From Actinoplanes sp. TBRC 11911 (lineage in GTDB: Bacteria > Actinomycetota > Actinomycetes > Mycobacteriales > Micromonosporaceae): DNA of 64,000 bases. Of the stretch, positions 17,422 to 25,785 are shown in pieces. The notes beneath the pieces are model-generated. The model did no database searches. It saw only the letters and a program-made list of their open reading frames with translations, and was not told the DNA's origin. Numbering within the stretch: position 1 is the first letter of the stretch; each line of letters begins with the position of its first letter. The translations under genes were made by a program, and so were the position numbers. Location: the NCBI RefSeq assembly GCF_012933445.1, contig NZ_JABBNC010000006.1, positions 186,001-250,000 on the forward strand, read 5' to 3'.

Positions 17422-17458
17422 GGAGGCCTTTCCTTCCTGAGGGGAGGGTACGCAACTT

Positions 17459-17474
17459 CCGAAAACCTTTTCGG
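17459..17474. promoter_or_regulatory. CGAAAANNTTTTCG palindrome upstream of GH127
   Basis: CCGAAAACCTTTTCGG is a perfect dyad with a 2-base centre, 38 bases from the GH127 start. The CGAAA-TTTCG form resembles operators of carbohydrate-responsive repressors of hemicellulase genes in streptomycetes. A related site lies at 17562-17576. Confidence 0.5.
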
Positions 17475-17561
17475 GGATGTTTCCAGCGCATCAAGGCCAT
17501 GTCAACGGTCCATCTTTCCTGCTTACGGTGCGTGATCACGACGTGAGGGCGGAACGCCTCG

Positions 17562-17576
17562 CCGAAATGTTTTCGG
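17562..17576. promoter_or_regulatory. second CGAAA-TTTCG-like site
   Basis: CCGAAATGTTTTCGG repeats the site at 17459 with one arm shortened, and both are followed by GGGAT. The paired arrangement 103 bp apart would allow cooperative repressor binding. Confidence 0.4.
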
Positions 17577-17585
17577 GGATCCGCG

Positions 17586-17695
17586 CTCAGCCCGGCACGC
17601 GCGGCAAAGGCGTGACGGCACGCGGCGATCGCGGCGGCAGCCGCCGGAGGCGGGGTTCGAGGTGGTGCGGGTGGGGGCTCGGCTAAGGCGTACCG
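17586..17695 (+). repeat. dispersed GC-rich repeat family B, copy 2
   Basis: It carries GCGCGGCAAAGGCGTGACGG, ATCGCGGCGGCAGCCGCCGG, AGGCGGGGTTCGAGGTGGTG and ends GGCGTACCGGGGCG. Its right end overlaps the next gene: the last codons (GRPGTP) and TAG stop of the reductase-like gene lie inside the repeat. Confidence 0.9.
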
Positions 17696-19323
17696 GGGCG
17701 GCCTTGGGGTTGGATGCGGTCGGCCTCGAAGAGCTGATGCAGGAGCTGGATCGCGACCGAGCCCTCGCCGACCGCGGAGGCGACGCGCTTGACCGAGCCG
17801 TGCCGGATGTCGCCGGCCGCGAGCACCCCCGGCATGCTGGTCTCCAGGAACAGCGCGCTGTTGCGGCCGGTGACCAGGAAACCCTGCTCGTCGCGGTCGA
17901 TCTCGGGCGGGAGCCATTCGGTGTACGGGTGGGCGCCGATCATGATGAACAGGCCGGCGGCGTCCACCGTCTCCTCGACGCCGGACTCGCGCAGCACGAG
18001 GTGGTCGAGCACGCCGTCGCCGCCCCCGCCGACGATCTCGGTGGACGTTCGCACGTGCACGTTCGGGGTCAGCTCGACCTCGCGGATCAGGTAGTGCGAC
18101 ATGCCCGCGGCCAGCGAATCCGCGCGCACCACGAGGGTGACGCTCTTCGCGTACTGGGCCAGGTAGAGCGCGGCCTGCCCGGCCGAGTTGGCGCCGCCGA
18201 GCACGAACACGTCACGGCCGGCCATCGCGGGCGCCTCCGAGGTCGGGCCGCCGTAGAAGACGCCGGCGCCGTTCAACGCCTCCAGCGAGGGCACGTCCAC
18301 CCGGCGGTAGCTCGCGCCCATGGTCAGCAGGACCGCCCGGGCGCGCACGGTGCCGCTGCCGGACAGGGTCAGGGCGAGCTTGTCGCCGTCGCGGCGCAGG
18401 TCGGTCGCCCGCTGCATGAACGCGAACTGGGCCCCGAAGATCCAGGCCTGGTCGTACGCGCGCTGGGCCAGCCGGCGACCGCTCACGCCGCGCGGAAAGC
18501 CCAGATAGTTGCGGATCATCGAGCTGGAGGTGGCCTGCCCGCCGACGCCGCCCTGGTCGACGACGAGCGTGCTGAAGCCCTCCGACGCACCGTAGACCGC
18601 CGCCGACAGACCCGCCGGACCGGCCCCGATGATCACGAGGTCGTAGTCGATCTTCGCGGGGTTCACCGCGGAACCGGCGGCGCGCGCGACGTCGGAGTCG
18701 CTCGGATTGGTCAGCACCTTGCCGTTCGGGAAGATCACCACCGGCAGCCGGCTGTGGTGGCCGGTGTCCTTCAGCAGGGCGCGCCCCTCGTCCGAGTCGG
18801 CCAGGCAGAACGAATGCGGCAGGGCACAGTTCGCCAGGGCCTTGCGCAGCTCGTACGCCCGTCCGGACCATTCCTCGCCGACGATGTGCACCATGTACGG
18901 CAGGGCGCGGGTCGCCTCCGCCCAGCCGAGCAGCAGGCTCGACACCTCGTGGTGGAAAGCCTCGTCCGGCGGCTCGGACGGCTCCAGCATGTAGTGGTCG
19001 ATGAGCCCGCGCGCCATCGATTCGAAGATCGCCGCCCCGATCTCCGGGTTGCCCCAGTCACCCCAGGCGATCACCAGGCCGCGCTTGGCGTGCGGATGCG
19101 AGCGCCGGGCCGCCTCCAGCACCGGAATGCCGGTGATCGCGGACAGCACGGCCGCCACCTCGTCCCCGGCGACCGCCAGCTCCTCGAGCGTCGCGTACGC
19201 CTCGTCAGGCGAGGCCAGCGCGATGATCCGGTAATGGCGCTCATAGCGCTCCCGCAGCTCCCGTTCGAGATCACGCAGAGCCGCGCCGTCGTCGTGGACC
19301 GCTACTATCGCCGGCGGGTTCAC
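17683..19323 (-). CDS. thioredoxin-reductase-like flavoprotein lacking the redox cysteines
   Basis: A 546-residue protein of three parts. Residues 1-130 resemble a response-regulator receiver fold (PAIVAVHDDGAALRDLEREL). Residues ~130-220 resemble a thioredoxin/glutaredoxin-like unit (PVVIFPNGKVLTNPS) without a CxxC. Residues ~225-546 are a thioredoxin-reductase-type FAD/NADPH module, with DLVIIGAGPAGLSAAVYG near 229 and NADPH motif VLGGANSAGQAALYLA near 374. Where true reductases have CATC, this protein has GGPTSE (near 354), so disulfide exchange cannot occur there. It is probably an FAD-dependent oxidoreductase or sensor. Only GTG 19323 was found as a start; the C-terminus is supplied by a dispersed repeat. 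Confidence 0.85.
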   Translation of the reverse strand: MNPPAIVAVHDDGAALRDLERELRERYERHYRIIALASPDEAYATLEELAVAGDEVAAVLSAITGIPVLEAARRSHPHAKRGLVIAWGDWGNPEIGAAIFESMARGLIDHYMLEPSEPPDEAFHHEVSSLLLGWAEATRALPYMVHIVGEEWSGRAYELRKALANCALPHSFCLADSDEGRALLKDTGHHSRLPVVIFPNGKVLTNPSDSDVARAAGSAVNPAKIDYDLVIIGAGPAGLSAAVYGASEGFSTLVVDQGGVGGQATSSSMIRNYLGFPRGVSGRRLAQRAYDQAWIFGAQFAFMQRATDLRRDGDKLALTLSGSGTVRARAVLLTMGASYRRVDVPSLEALNGAGVFYGGPTSEAPAMAGRDVFVLGGANSAGQAALYLAQYAKSVTLVVRADSLAAGMSHYLIREVELTPNVHVRTSTEIVGGGGDGVLDHLVLRESGVEETVDAAGLFIMIGAHPYTEWLPPEIDRDEQGFLVTGRNSALFLETSMPGVLAAGDIRHGSVKRVASAVGEGSVAIQLLHQLFEADRIQPQGRPGTP

Positions 19324-19404
19324 CTCATTGACACTATTGTCGCAGCGTGCGGGCGCACAACGAGCCGAGGCGGCGGTGCGCGTTCAGCCGGTCGGGGGAT
19401 ACCG

Positions 19405-20706
19405 TCAGCGCTTGAAGAACGAACGCCGCTTGCGGGCGAGCAGTTGCGGCCGCCGGTTGTTGCGCGGATCCCGGTCGTCGTCGCAGAACCCCAGATCGAC
19501 CATGCTGGTGAATCCCGCCGCCTTGAGATGCCGGCGCGCCGCCGCCATGTCGCAGTTGCTGTTTCCCTCGAAGCACAGCAGCTCCCCGGTCACCTGCCCG
19601 AGCAGCCGGTACAGCCGTTCCGGATCGTTGACGTGCCCCTCGATGGCCAGCGCCAGCACGATGTCGTGCACGCCGATGTCCGCCGCCGCCAGCTTGTCGA
19701 GGTCGCCCTGCTCGAAGCGCACTTTTTTGATGGCCGCGTGCGCCGCGATCTCGTTGGCGAGGTCCACCTTGTCCCGGTCATACTCGATGCCCAGCCCGTC
19801 GCGCGGCGCGAAGTTGGACAGCTGGAACAGCATCGCGCCCGCGTTCGACCCGAGGTCCAGCACCGATTTTCCGGCCACGTTGTCCGCGGTGAGCCCGAAG
19901 TGCGCCACGCGTTTCGCGGCGTCGCGCTGCGCCTCACCCGGCGCGACCGTGAACCCCGGCGTGCTGAACGCGCAGTACATCACGTTCTTCGTCCGCAGCT
20001 CGTGCCGCCCGTCCTTCTTCCGGAACGAGCCCGACGCCCCCCGCAGCCGCGTCCGGATGTCGCCGGGTGTGTGCGCCACGATGAACTCCTCCAGCTCCTC
20101 GACGCCCTTATCCCCGCTTTCCAGCACCAGCACCGGCACGTCCCGGGCCCGCAGCGCGCCGGCGGCGAGGTCCGCGAGCTCCACACCGCGCTGCACGGTC
20201 GCCCGCAGCGCCGCGTCCCCCAGCCCGTGATAGACGTTGGGGACCGTCCCCCGCCCCTTGATCCGCTCGAGAATCGTCGCCGCGTCCGCCCGCACCACGA
20301 CCGCCGCCTCCGGCACCGGCACCAGCTTGAAGAAGTCCCGCCCCGCCCGCTCCGGATCCGCCGCCCGCGGCAGCAGGCTGAACGCCCGGTGCAGCAGCAG
20401 CTCGTCGTGCACGACCGGCGCGTCCAGCCCCGCCACGTACCGGGTGTCGAAGCAGGACTTCCGCAGCTTCATCAGCATCGCCAGCACCTGCGACGGCGCG
20501 ACGTCCGCCTCGGCAGCGGTGTCCACACAGAGCCGCACGAACGCGCGCATGCCCGGCTCGTCCATCGCCGCCCGCAGCTCGGAGGAGCCCGGCGCGGTCT
20601 CGACGTCGGCCGGGCCGAGCCAGCCCCGCACGTTCCCCCGCGCCAGCACCGCGTCCAGGAGGGTGGTCTTCCCCACCGCCGAGGGCCCGAGCAGTTCAAT
20701 CCGCAT
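19405..20706 (-). CDS. P-loop NTPase fused to SAM-dependent methyltransferase
   Basis: A 433-residue fusion. Residues 1-~240 form a kinase-like P-loop domain, with Walker A GPSAVGKTT at residues 7-15 and helical segments including SFRKKDGRHELRTKNVMYCA at the junction. From about residue 255 a class I methyltransferase begins, with SAM motif VLDLGSNAGAMLF near 281, acidic strand DGLGIEYDRDKVDLAN and HDIVLALAIEGHV as motif IV. Neither substrate is known. ATG 20706 is preceded by TAAGG only two bases away, a poor site. The fusion suggests coupled phosphorylation and methylation of one small molecule or a nucleotide-gated methyltransferase; that is inference. Confidence 0.75.
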   Translation of the reverse strand: MRIELLGPSAVGKTTLLDAVLARGNVRGWLGPADVETAPGSSELRAAMDEPGMRAFVRLCVDTAAEADVAPSQVLAMLMKLRKSCFDTRYVAGLDAPVVHDELLLHRAFSLLPRAADPERAGRDFFKLVPVPEAAVVVRADAATILERIKGRGTVPNVYHGLGDAALRATVQRGVELADLAAGALRARDVPVLVLESGDKGVEELEEFIVAHTPGDIRTRLRGASGSFRKKDGRHELRTKNVMYCAFSTPGFTVAPGEAQRDAAKRVAHFGLTADNVAGKSVLDLGSNAGAMLFQLSNFAPRDGLGIEYDRDKVDLANEIAAHAAIKKVRFEQGDLDKLAAADIGVHDIVLALAIEGHVNDPERLYRLLGQVTGELLCFEGNSNCDMAAARRHLKAAGFTSMVDLGFCDDDRDPRNNRRPQLLARKRRSFFKR

Positions 20707-20733
20707 GCCCTTAAAAACGAATCCCCACCCTAT

Positions 20734-20844
20734 CCGGTACGCCGCCGCGAGCCCCCAACCGCACCAGCCGGTCCCCCGCCTCCGGCGGCTGCCGCCGCGA
20801 CCTCCCTGCACCGTTACGCCCGGTGCCGCGCCCACCGGGCGCAG
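20734..20844 (-). repeat. dispersed GC-rich repeat family B, copy 3 (inverted)
   Basis: Read on the minus strand it has GGTGGGCGCGGCACCGGGCG, TCGCGGCGGCAGCCGCCGGA, TGGTGCGGTTGGGGGCTCG and ends GGCGTACCGGATAG. It lies 28 bp upstream of the P-loop/methyltransferase start, in the opposite orientation to copies 1 and 2. Confidence 0.9.
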
Positions 20845-20913
20845 CTGCCGACGGCACCCTCACCCCGCCCGTCCCCCTTCCGCCCGCCATGGCTGGACCC
20901 GGCACCTTCCGCG

Positions 20914-20985
20914 GCGACCCTGCGCACCGCGGCGACCCTGCGCACCGCGGCGACCCTGCGCACCGTCGCGACCCTGCGCGGGCCA
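20914..20985 (+). repeat. 18-bp tandem repeat
   Basis: GCGACCCTGCGCACCGCG recurs at 20914, 20932, 20950 and 20968 (last unit CACCGTC). It abuts the larger 62-bp array and belongs to the same non-coding spacer (20707-21713), in which no gene is credible. Confidence 0.9.
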
Positions 20986-20987
20986 CC

Positions 20988-21440
20988 GCTGTGGGGATCC
21001 GCAACGCCCCGAACGCCGCGACCACCCACACCCCGGGCAGGCAAGCGACACTGTGGGGATCCACAACGCCCCCACCGCCACAACCACCCACACCCCGGAC
21101 AGGCAAGCGACACTGTGGGGATCCACAACGCCCCCACCGCCACAACCACCCACACCCCGGACAGGCAAGCAACACTGTGGGGATCCACAACGCCCCCACC
21201 GCCACAACCACCCACACCCCGGACAGGCAAGCAACACTGTGGGGATCCGCAACGCCCCGAACGTCGCGACTGCCCACACGCGGTGGGCCCGGCCGCAGTG
21301 TGGGCGGCTGCGACCTCCCGAACCGTCGCGACCGCCCACACCTGCGAAGGGCCGGTCACGGCGTGGGGATCTGCAACGTCACTGACGTCGTTGCCGCCCG
21401 AACCGGAACAGGGCTGCCGACGGTGTGGGGAACTGCGACC
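20988..21440 (+). repeat. 62-bp tandem array related to the inverted-repeat element cores
   Basis: CTGTGGGGATCC recurs at 21051, 21113, 21175 and 21237, with diverged units on both sides. Each unit has TGTGGGGATCC near its left and CCACCCACACCCC near its right, so TGTGGG and CCCACA can pair. The pattern TGTGGG.A.CC.CAAC...CCCACAC aligns with the unit of the elements at 13103 and 51845. No terminal inverted repeats were found here. Confidence 0.85.
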
Positions 21441-21713
21441 AAGCAAGGACGCGGGCGCGCTAGGGCGTGTGAGGGGAACTGGGCGCGCGACGGGCATGCC
21501 GGACGATGGCGAGAGAAGCGGTGAGTGATTGACCAACTTCGACAGTCGAAAAGGACGGTCGCCGGAGCGCGCTGCTGTCGTTGATCTAACAATTCGTGGG
21601 GCGGCGGGCGGCTATCGTGGGATGCGGCTGGGGCGGCGGCTTCCGACTGTCGTTCTGGTCTCCCTCTATAGCCCCAGCGTGCTTGGCCAGTCGAGTCACG
21701 GGGTCGCCACACC

Positions 21714-23144
21714 ATGTTCGTTGTCATTCAGTTTCCGCTCGTGGACGGCCGCGTGTTCACGAGCGCCGCCGGGCTGGTCAACCGGCCGGACTGGGGTGCG
21801 CCGCAGCTGTCCCGGTTCGTGGCGCACCGGGATTTCGTGCGCGGGTTCGGCCGGCTGGCGTACCGGCGCGCCGAGACCAGCGCCGAGTGGACCGACGAGG
21901 CCGTCTTCGCGTACGCGCGCCGTGCGGTGCAACTGCCGTCGCTGCAGCGCCGGCACTTCGTCGGGCGCAACGGTGGCCGCTGGATGGTGAGCTGCCGGTT
22001 CCGCCGGCTGTTCAGCGACGGCGAGGCCACGCTGCGGCTCGAGATCGGCTTCGAGATCACCGTAGGCTGGCAGCGGAAGGTGCCCGCCGAAGAGGTCGTC
22101 GCCGGCCTGCTGGCGCTGCCGGCCGTCGTGCCCGGCGGGTCAGCCAAGGAGCTGGCGCTCATCGGGCCGTACGTTGCCCGGCGCTACGCGGCCGCCTCGA
22201 CGCGGCACGGGTGTGCGCCGGCCGGCACGCTCGTCGGTGCCGGTGACCCCGTCGTGGTGGTGGAGGACGACTTCTGGGCGACCGAGCCGCCGGACGGGGT
22301 GGTCGAGGCCGGGAACGCGATCGCCCGCGGGCGGCCGCTGCGGCTGGGTACCACGCGGACCAGGTACGGCGGGGTGGAGACCTGGTATCTGCCGGACGCC
22401 AAGCGGGATGACTGGCGCAACGCGCGGCTGGCGATCCTGCGGCAGCACGCGCAGGAGGAGAGCGTCGACCGGGTGCTGCACTGGGCCGCTACCGGCGCGT
22501 TGAGCTATCGGCCGCGGACGCCGGACGGTGACCGGTTCGAGGCGTACGTGAATGAGGGAATCAAGATCATCAACCGGGACACGTATCGGGGTGTGGACTG
22601 CGCCTCGATGCGGAAGGCGCTCGACGCGGTCACCGATACGAGGCGGGCCACCATCGACATTCGGCGCCGGGAGCGGCTGGACGGGATGCGCAGGCAGGTG
22701 CGGGAGCGGGCCGAGCGGTTTCTCGCGCGGCGGGAGGCGCGGCGGCCCACGTTCAACGTCTCGGGGCGGGTGGTGCACGTGGGTGAGCAGATTTTCAGCG
22801 GTCAGTTCTACGGGCCGGTCGCCGGCACCGTGTACGCGGAGAAGATGGAGAACAGTTTCAACAGCTTCGCCGCGCGGGGGCCGGACGAGCAGCTGCGGCA
22901 TCTGGTCGCGGAGCTGCACGAGCAGGTGGCCGACCTGGTGGGCCGGCTGCGCGCCACCGCCCCGGAGGAGGCCGGCGAGGTGGCCGAGACGCTGGCGAGC
23001 TTCACCGCGGAGGCCGGCAAGGAGCAGCCCAACAAAGTCACCCTGCGCGCGCTGGGCACCGGCATCGTCGAGGTGGCGAAGAAGGTCGCCGAGGTGACGG
23101 CCCCGGTCGCCGCCGCCGTGGCCGCCGTACTCAAGCTTTTCTAA
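21714..23144 (+). CDS. unrecognised protein with effector-like C-terminal module
   Basis: A 476-residue soluble protein with no catalytic motif recognised. The first ~330 residues are basic and Arg/Trp-rich (RRAVQLPSLQRRHFVGRNGG, RVLHWAATGALSYRP). The C-terminal ~130 residues contain EQIFSGQFYGPVAGTVYAEK, then SFNSF, an acidic helical segment (LRHLVAELHEQVADLVGRLR) and a hydrophobic end VAEVTAPVAAAVAAVLKLF. This last layout resembles short regulatory tails found on actinomycete conflict or signalling proteins; that comparison is from memory and tentative. There is no clear ribosome site before ATG 21714. It ends overlapping the convergent lipoprotein gene by four bases. Confidence 0.7.
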   Translation: MFVVIQFPLVDGRVFTSAAGLVNRPDWGAPQLSRFVAHRDFVRGFGRLAYRRAETSAEWTDEAVFAYARRAVQLPSLQRRHFVGRNGGRWMVSCRFRRLFSDGEATLRLEIGFEITVGWQRKVPAEEVVAGLLALPAVVPGGSAKELALIGPYVARRYAAASTRHGCAPAGTLVGAGDPVVVVEDDFWATEPPDGVVEAGNAIARGRPLRLGTTRTRYGGVETWYLPDAKRDDWRNARLAILRQHAQEESVDRVLHWAATGALSYRPRTPDGDRFEAYVNEGIKIINRDTYRGVDCASMRKALDAVTDTRRATIDIRRRERLDGMRRQVRERAERFLARREARRPTFNVSGRVVHVGEQIFSGQFYGPVAGTVYAEKMENSFNSFAARGPDEQLRHLVAELHEQVADLVGRLRATAPEEAGEVAETLASFTAEAGKEQPNKVTLRALGTGIVEVAKKVAEVTAPVAAAVAAVLKLF

Positions 23145-23593
23145 GGGGCGTAGACCAGATCCAGCGTGTCGGTGCGGCCGGACCACGACAGGGTGAATCG
23201 CCAGCAGCCGGGCTTGGGCAGGTCGACGATGGACGGCCCGGGACCGCCCTGAACCGTCTGGGCGGCCCGCAGTCCGGTGCCGGCGAGCACGCCGCTGATC
23301 TCCAGCCGGTCGCCCAGTTCGACGGGCTGGCGGGAGACCCAGAGGATCTTGTTGCCGTGGTCCGGCGGCGACGGGCTGCGCAGCGGGGCGCCGAACAGAA
23401 TGGCCACGATCTCGCCGCGTGCACCGAAGACATGCTGCATGCCGCTGCCGTCCCAGCTGAACCCGGTCCGGGCCCACGTCGGCAGCGCATCGGTGCTGAC
23501 GGGCGAACCACAGGCGGCCGCCGAGGCCGGGGGCGGCGTGGCTGTGCACCCAAAGGGAAGAAGACCGGCAAGAAGAACGGCGAGAATCCTCAT
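23141..23593 (-). CDS. putative lipoprotein
   Basis: A 150-residue protein starting MRILAVLLAGLLPFGCTATP. It has a short signal peptide with a lipobox ending FGC, so Cys16 is the likely lipidated residue. The mature part is a small beta-rich domain (EIVAILFGAPLRSPSPPDHG, CWRFTLSWSGRTDTLDLVYA) of no recognised family. The upstream frame to 23671 lacks signal features, so ATG 23593 is preferred. The gene converges with the + strand gene, overlapping its stop by four bases. Expected location is the outer face of the cytoplasmic membrane. Confidence 0.75.
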   Translation of the reverse strand: MRILAVLLAGLLPFGCTATPPPASAAACGSPVSTDALPTWARTGFSWDGSGMQHVFGARGEIVAILFGAPLRSPSPPDHGNKILWVSRQPVELGDRLEISGVLAGTGLRAAQTVQGGPGPSIVDLPKPGCWRFTLSWSGRTDTLDLVYAP

Positions 23594-23627
23594 GCCGGGT
23601 GGACACCGCCAACGCCCCCGAGGTTCC

Positions 23628-24242
23628 CTACTCCTTCCCGGGCACCCGGTCCTTGACGTCGTCGTAACCAACCTTCGCGGGCACCTCAGCGGGCGCGTAG
23701 ATGACCCGGATAACCCCGGTAGGAAAGACTTCGGACGCGACCACGGTCAGGTGATAAGGCACCCCACCCTCGTCGAACAGCTTGCGCCCTTTACGCGCCG
23801 CCACCGGATGCACCAACAGCCGGATCTCGTCGACCAGCCCGGCGGCCAGCAACTGCTGCACCACCGAGATCGACCCCGGAACGAGAATCCCCTTGACCCC
23901 GGGATCGGCCTTGAGCGCCCGAACAGCGGCCACCAGGTCACCGGAGATCAACTCAGAGTTACGCCAGGAGAACTCCAGCGGCTGCCGCGACACCACCACC
24001 TTCCGGATGTCGCCCAGCAAGGTGCCCATCGCCGCGTCGTCCTCGCCCGCCCCCTCGCGCTCCGGCCAGGCACCGGCGAAACTGTCGTACGTCTCCCGCC
24101 CGATCAGCAGCACGTCGGCCGTCGCGTAGTCCTCGCTGACGGCCCGGCCCATGTTCTCGTCGAAGTACGGAAAGTGCCAGTCCGGGTCGATCTCGGCGAC
24201 CCCGTCGGCCGAGATGAACAGGGTGGAGATGACCTTCGCCAT
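23628..24242 (-). CDS. dihydrofolate-reductase-family (RibD C-terminal) protein
   Basis: A 204-residue protein with the RibD-C/DHFR-like pattern MAKVISTLFISADGVAEIDP, ADVLLIGRETYDSFAGAWP, VVVSRQPLEFSWRNSELISG, a glycine-rich NADPH site GILVPGSISVVQQLLAAGLV and DEIRLLVHPVAARKGRKLFD. Members reduce deazaflavin-like or pteridine-like substrates; the true substrate is unknown. ATG 24242 is used because the extended frame to 24284 lacks homology-like sequence. It is divergent from the methyltransferase at 24305 with a 62-bp spacer. Confidence 0.88.
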   Translation of the reverse strand: MAKVISTLFISADGVAEIDPDWHFPYFDENMGRAVSEDYATADVLLIGRETYDSFAGAWPEREGAGEDDAAMGTLLGDIRKVVVSRQPLEFSWRNSELISGDLVAAVRALKADPGVKGILVPGSISVVQQLLAAGLVDEIRLLVHPVAARKGRKLFDEGGVPYHLTVVASEVFPTGVIRVIYAPAEVPAKVGYDDVKDRVPGKE

Positions 24243-24304
24243 GTCGGTGATCCCTTCGTACGGTGATGACGACCAGTTGATCAAACTGGAGTAGGCTGCG
24301 CGCC

Positions 24305-25102
24305 GTGAATCCGGTTGAGTTGAACACGGGTGTCGCCCACTCCGCCCGCATCTACGACCATCTGCTCGGCGGCAAGGACAATTTCGCGGCCGACCGGGAC
24401 GCGGCCACGCACATCACGAAGGGCTGGCCGCACCTGGCCATCTCGATGCGCGCCAACCGGTCCTACATGGCCCGTCAGGCCCGGTTCATCGCCGCGGAGC
24501 TGGGCATCCGCCAGTTCCTGGACATCGGCGCCGGCCTGCCGACCTCACCCAACCTGCACGAGGTGGTGCAGTCGGTCGCGCCCGAGTCCCGGGTGGTCTA
24601 CGTGGACAACGACCCGATCGTGCTGTCCCACGCCCGCGCGCTGCTGACCAGCTCACCGCAGGGCCAGACGGCATACCTCGACGCGAACCTGCGCGACCCG
24701 CAGGCGATCATCAGCTCGGCCCAGTTCCTGGAGACCTTCGACCTGAGCCGGCCGGTCGCGTTGAGCCTGATCGCGATCCTGCAGTTCGTCGTGGACGAGG
24801 CCGAGGCGTACGAGATCATCGATCGGTTGATGGCGCCGCTGCCGTCCGGCAGTGTCCTGGCGATCTCGACGGTCACCGCGGACAGCGCGCCGGAGGAGGT
24901 CAACGCCGGTGTCGCCGCGTACGTGGCCAAGGGCATCGACGAGATCGCGCGCGACCGGGCCGCGGTGCGCAAGTTGTTCCGCGGCTTCGAGCTGATCGAC
25001 CCGGGTGTGGTGCTGGTGCACCGCTGGCGCCCGGACGAGGCCGCCCGCGCGCTGCCGGACGAGCACGTGCACATGTACGGCGGAGTAGCGCGGAAACTCT
25101 AG
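24305..25102 (+). CDS. SAM-dependent methyltransferase (Methyltransf_19/DUF574)
   Basis: A 265-residue protein of the actinomycete-specific DUF574 family. Signature N-terminus ARIYDHLLGGKDNFAADRDA, then RANRSYMARQARFIAAELGI, SAM motif FLDIGAGLPTSPNLHEVVQ and the acidic strand VVYVDNDPIVLSHARAL, with PVALSLIAILQFVVDEAEA as motif IV. These are numerous in actinomycetes with few characterised substrates. The start is GTG 24305. The stop overlaps the convergent methyltransferase gene by four bases. Confidence 0.92.
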   Translation: MNPVELNTGVAHSARIYDHLLGGKDNFAADRDAATHITKGWPHLAISMRANRSYMARQARFIAAELGIRQFLDIGAGLPTSPNLHEVVQSVAPESRVVYVDNDPIVLSHARALLTSSPQGQTAYLDANLRDPQAIISSAQFLETFDLSRPVALSLIAILQFVVDEAEAYEIIDRLMAPLPSGSVLAISTVTADSAPEEVNAGVAAYVAKGIDEIARDRAAVRKLFRGFELIDPGVVLVHRWRPDEAARALPDEHVHMYGGVARKL

Positions 25103-25776
25103 GGCTTGCGGGCCAGCACCAGCGTCAACCGATCCGCCAGCCGGACGGCGTCCACCGCGAACCCGGCCGCCGTCAGGTCGTCGCGCACCGCCCGCACCGG
25201 GCTGGTGCGGTAGTACATGACGAACGGCGGCCGCCACACCGCGTTGCGCACCCGCATGACCACGTCGAAGCCGAGCAGCGTCCAGTACGAGACCGACGTC
25301 AGGCCGGCCGGCTCCCCCAGCGGCATGGCGAACACGCCACCGGGCCGCAGCGCCCGATAGACGCCGTCGAACACCGCGGGCCGCTCGGAAGGCAGGAAAT
25401 GCCCGAGCGCGCCGAAGCTGACCGCCAGGTCGAACGACGACGAGAACGGTAAGGCCCGGGCATCCGCGCGCACGAGAGTGGCATCCGGAAAAGCACGGGA
25501 AGCCTCCGCGAGCATCCCGGCACTGAAGTCCACCCCGGTGATCGGCCCCCGGCAGAGGCGCTGCAAGACCATCAGCCCCGCGCCCGTTCCGCAGCACACG
25601 TCCAGCCCCGACTCGAACGGCCCGTCCAGGGCGCCGGCGGTCGCGTCGAGGACATTCACCGGCGTACGGAAGGGGGTGTGGTCGAATTTGGGGGCCAGCA
25701 GGTCGTAACCCCGCTCGACCGAGGACAGCGCCTGGACGCACAGCTCACGCAGCGACGGGCCTTGAGGAGAGAACAC
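25099..25776 (-). CDS. class I SAM-dependent methyltransferase
   Basis: A 225-residue enzyme with motif I GLDVCCGTGAGLMVL, motif post-I ITGVDFSAGMLAEASRAFP, ADARALPFSSSFDLAVSFGA for motif IV, and VYRALRPGGVFAMPLGE as the post-motif. This is a UbiE/Methyltransf_11-like small-molecule methyltransferase of unknown substrate. GTG 25776 is the only good start. It is nine bases downstream of the ACR3-type permease on the same strand and may be co-transcribed with it, raising the possibility of arsenite handling, but it lacks the conserved cysteine set of ArsM. Confidence 0.88.
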   Translation of the reverse strand: MFSPQGPSLRELCVQALSSVERGYDLLAPKFDHTPFRTPVNVLDATAGALDGPFESGLDVCCGTGAGLMVLQRLCRGPITGVDFSAGMLAEASRAFPDATLVRADARALPFSSSFDLAVSFGALGHFLPSERPAVFDGVYRALRPGGVFAMPLGEPAGLTSVSYWTLLGFDVVMRVRNAVWRPPFVMYYRTSPVRAVRDDLTAAGFAVDAVRLADRLTLVLARKP

Positions 25777-25785
25777 CGGCCGAGG

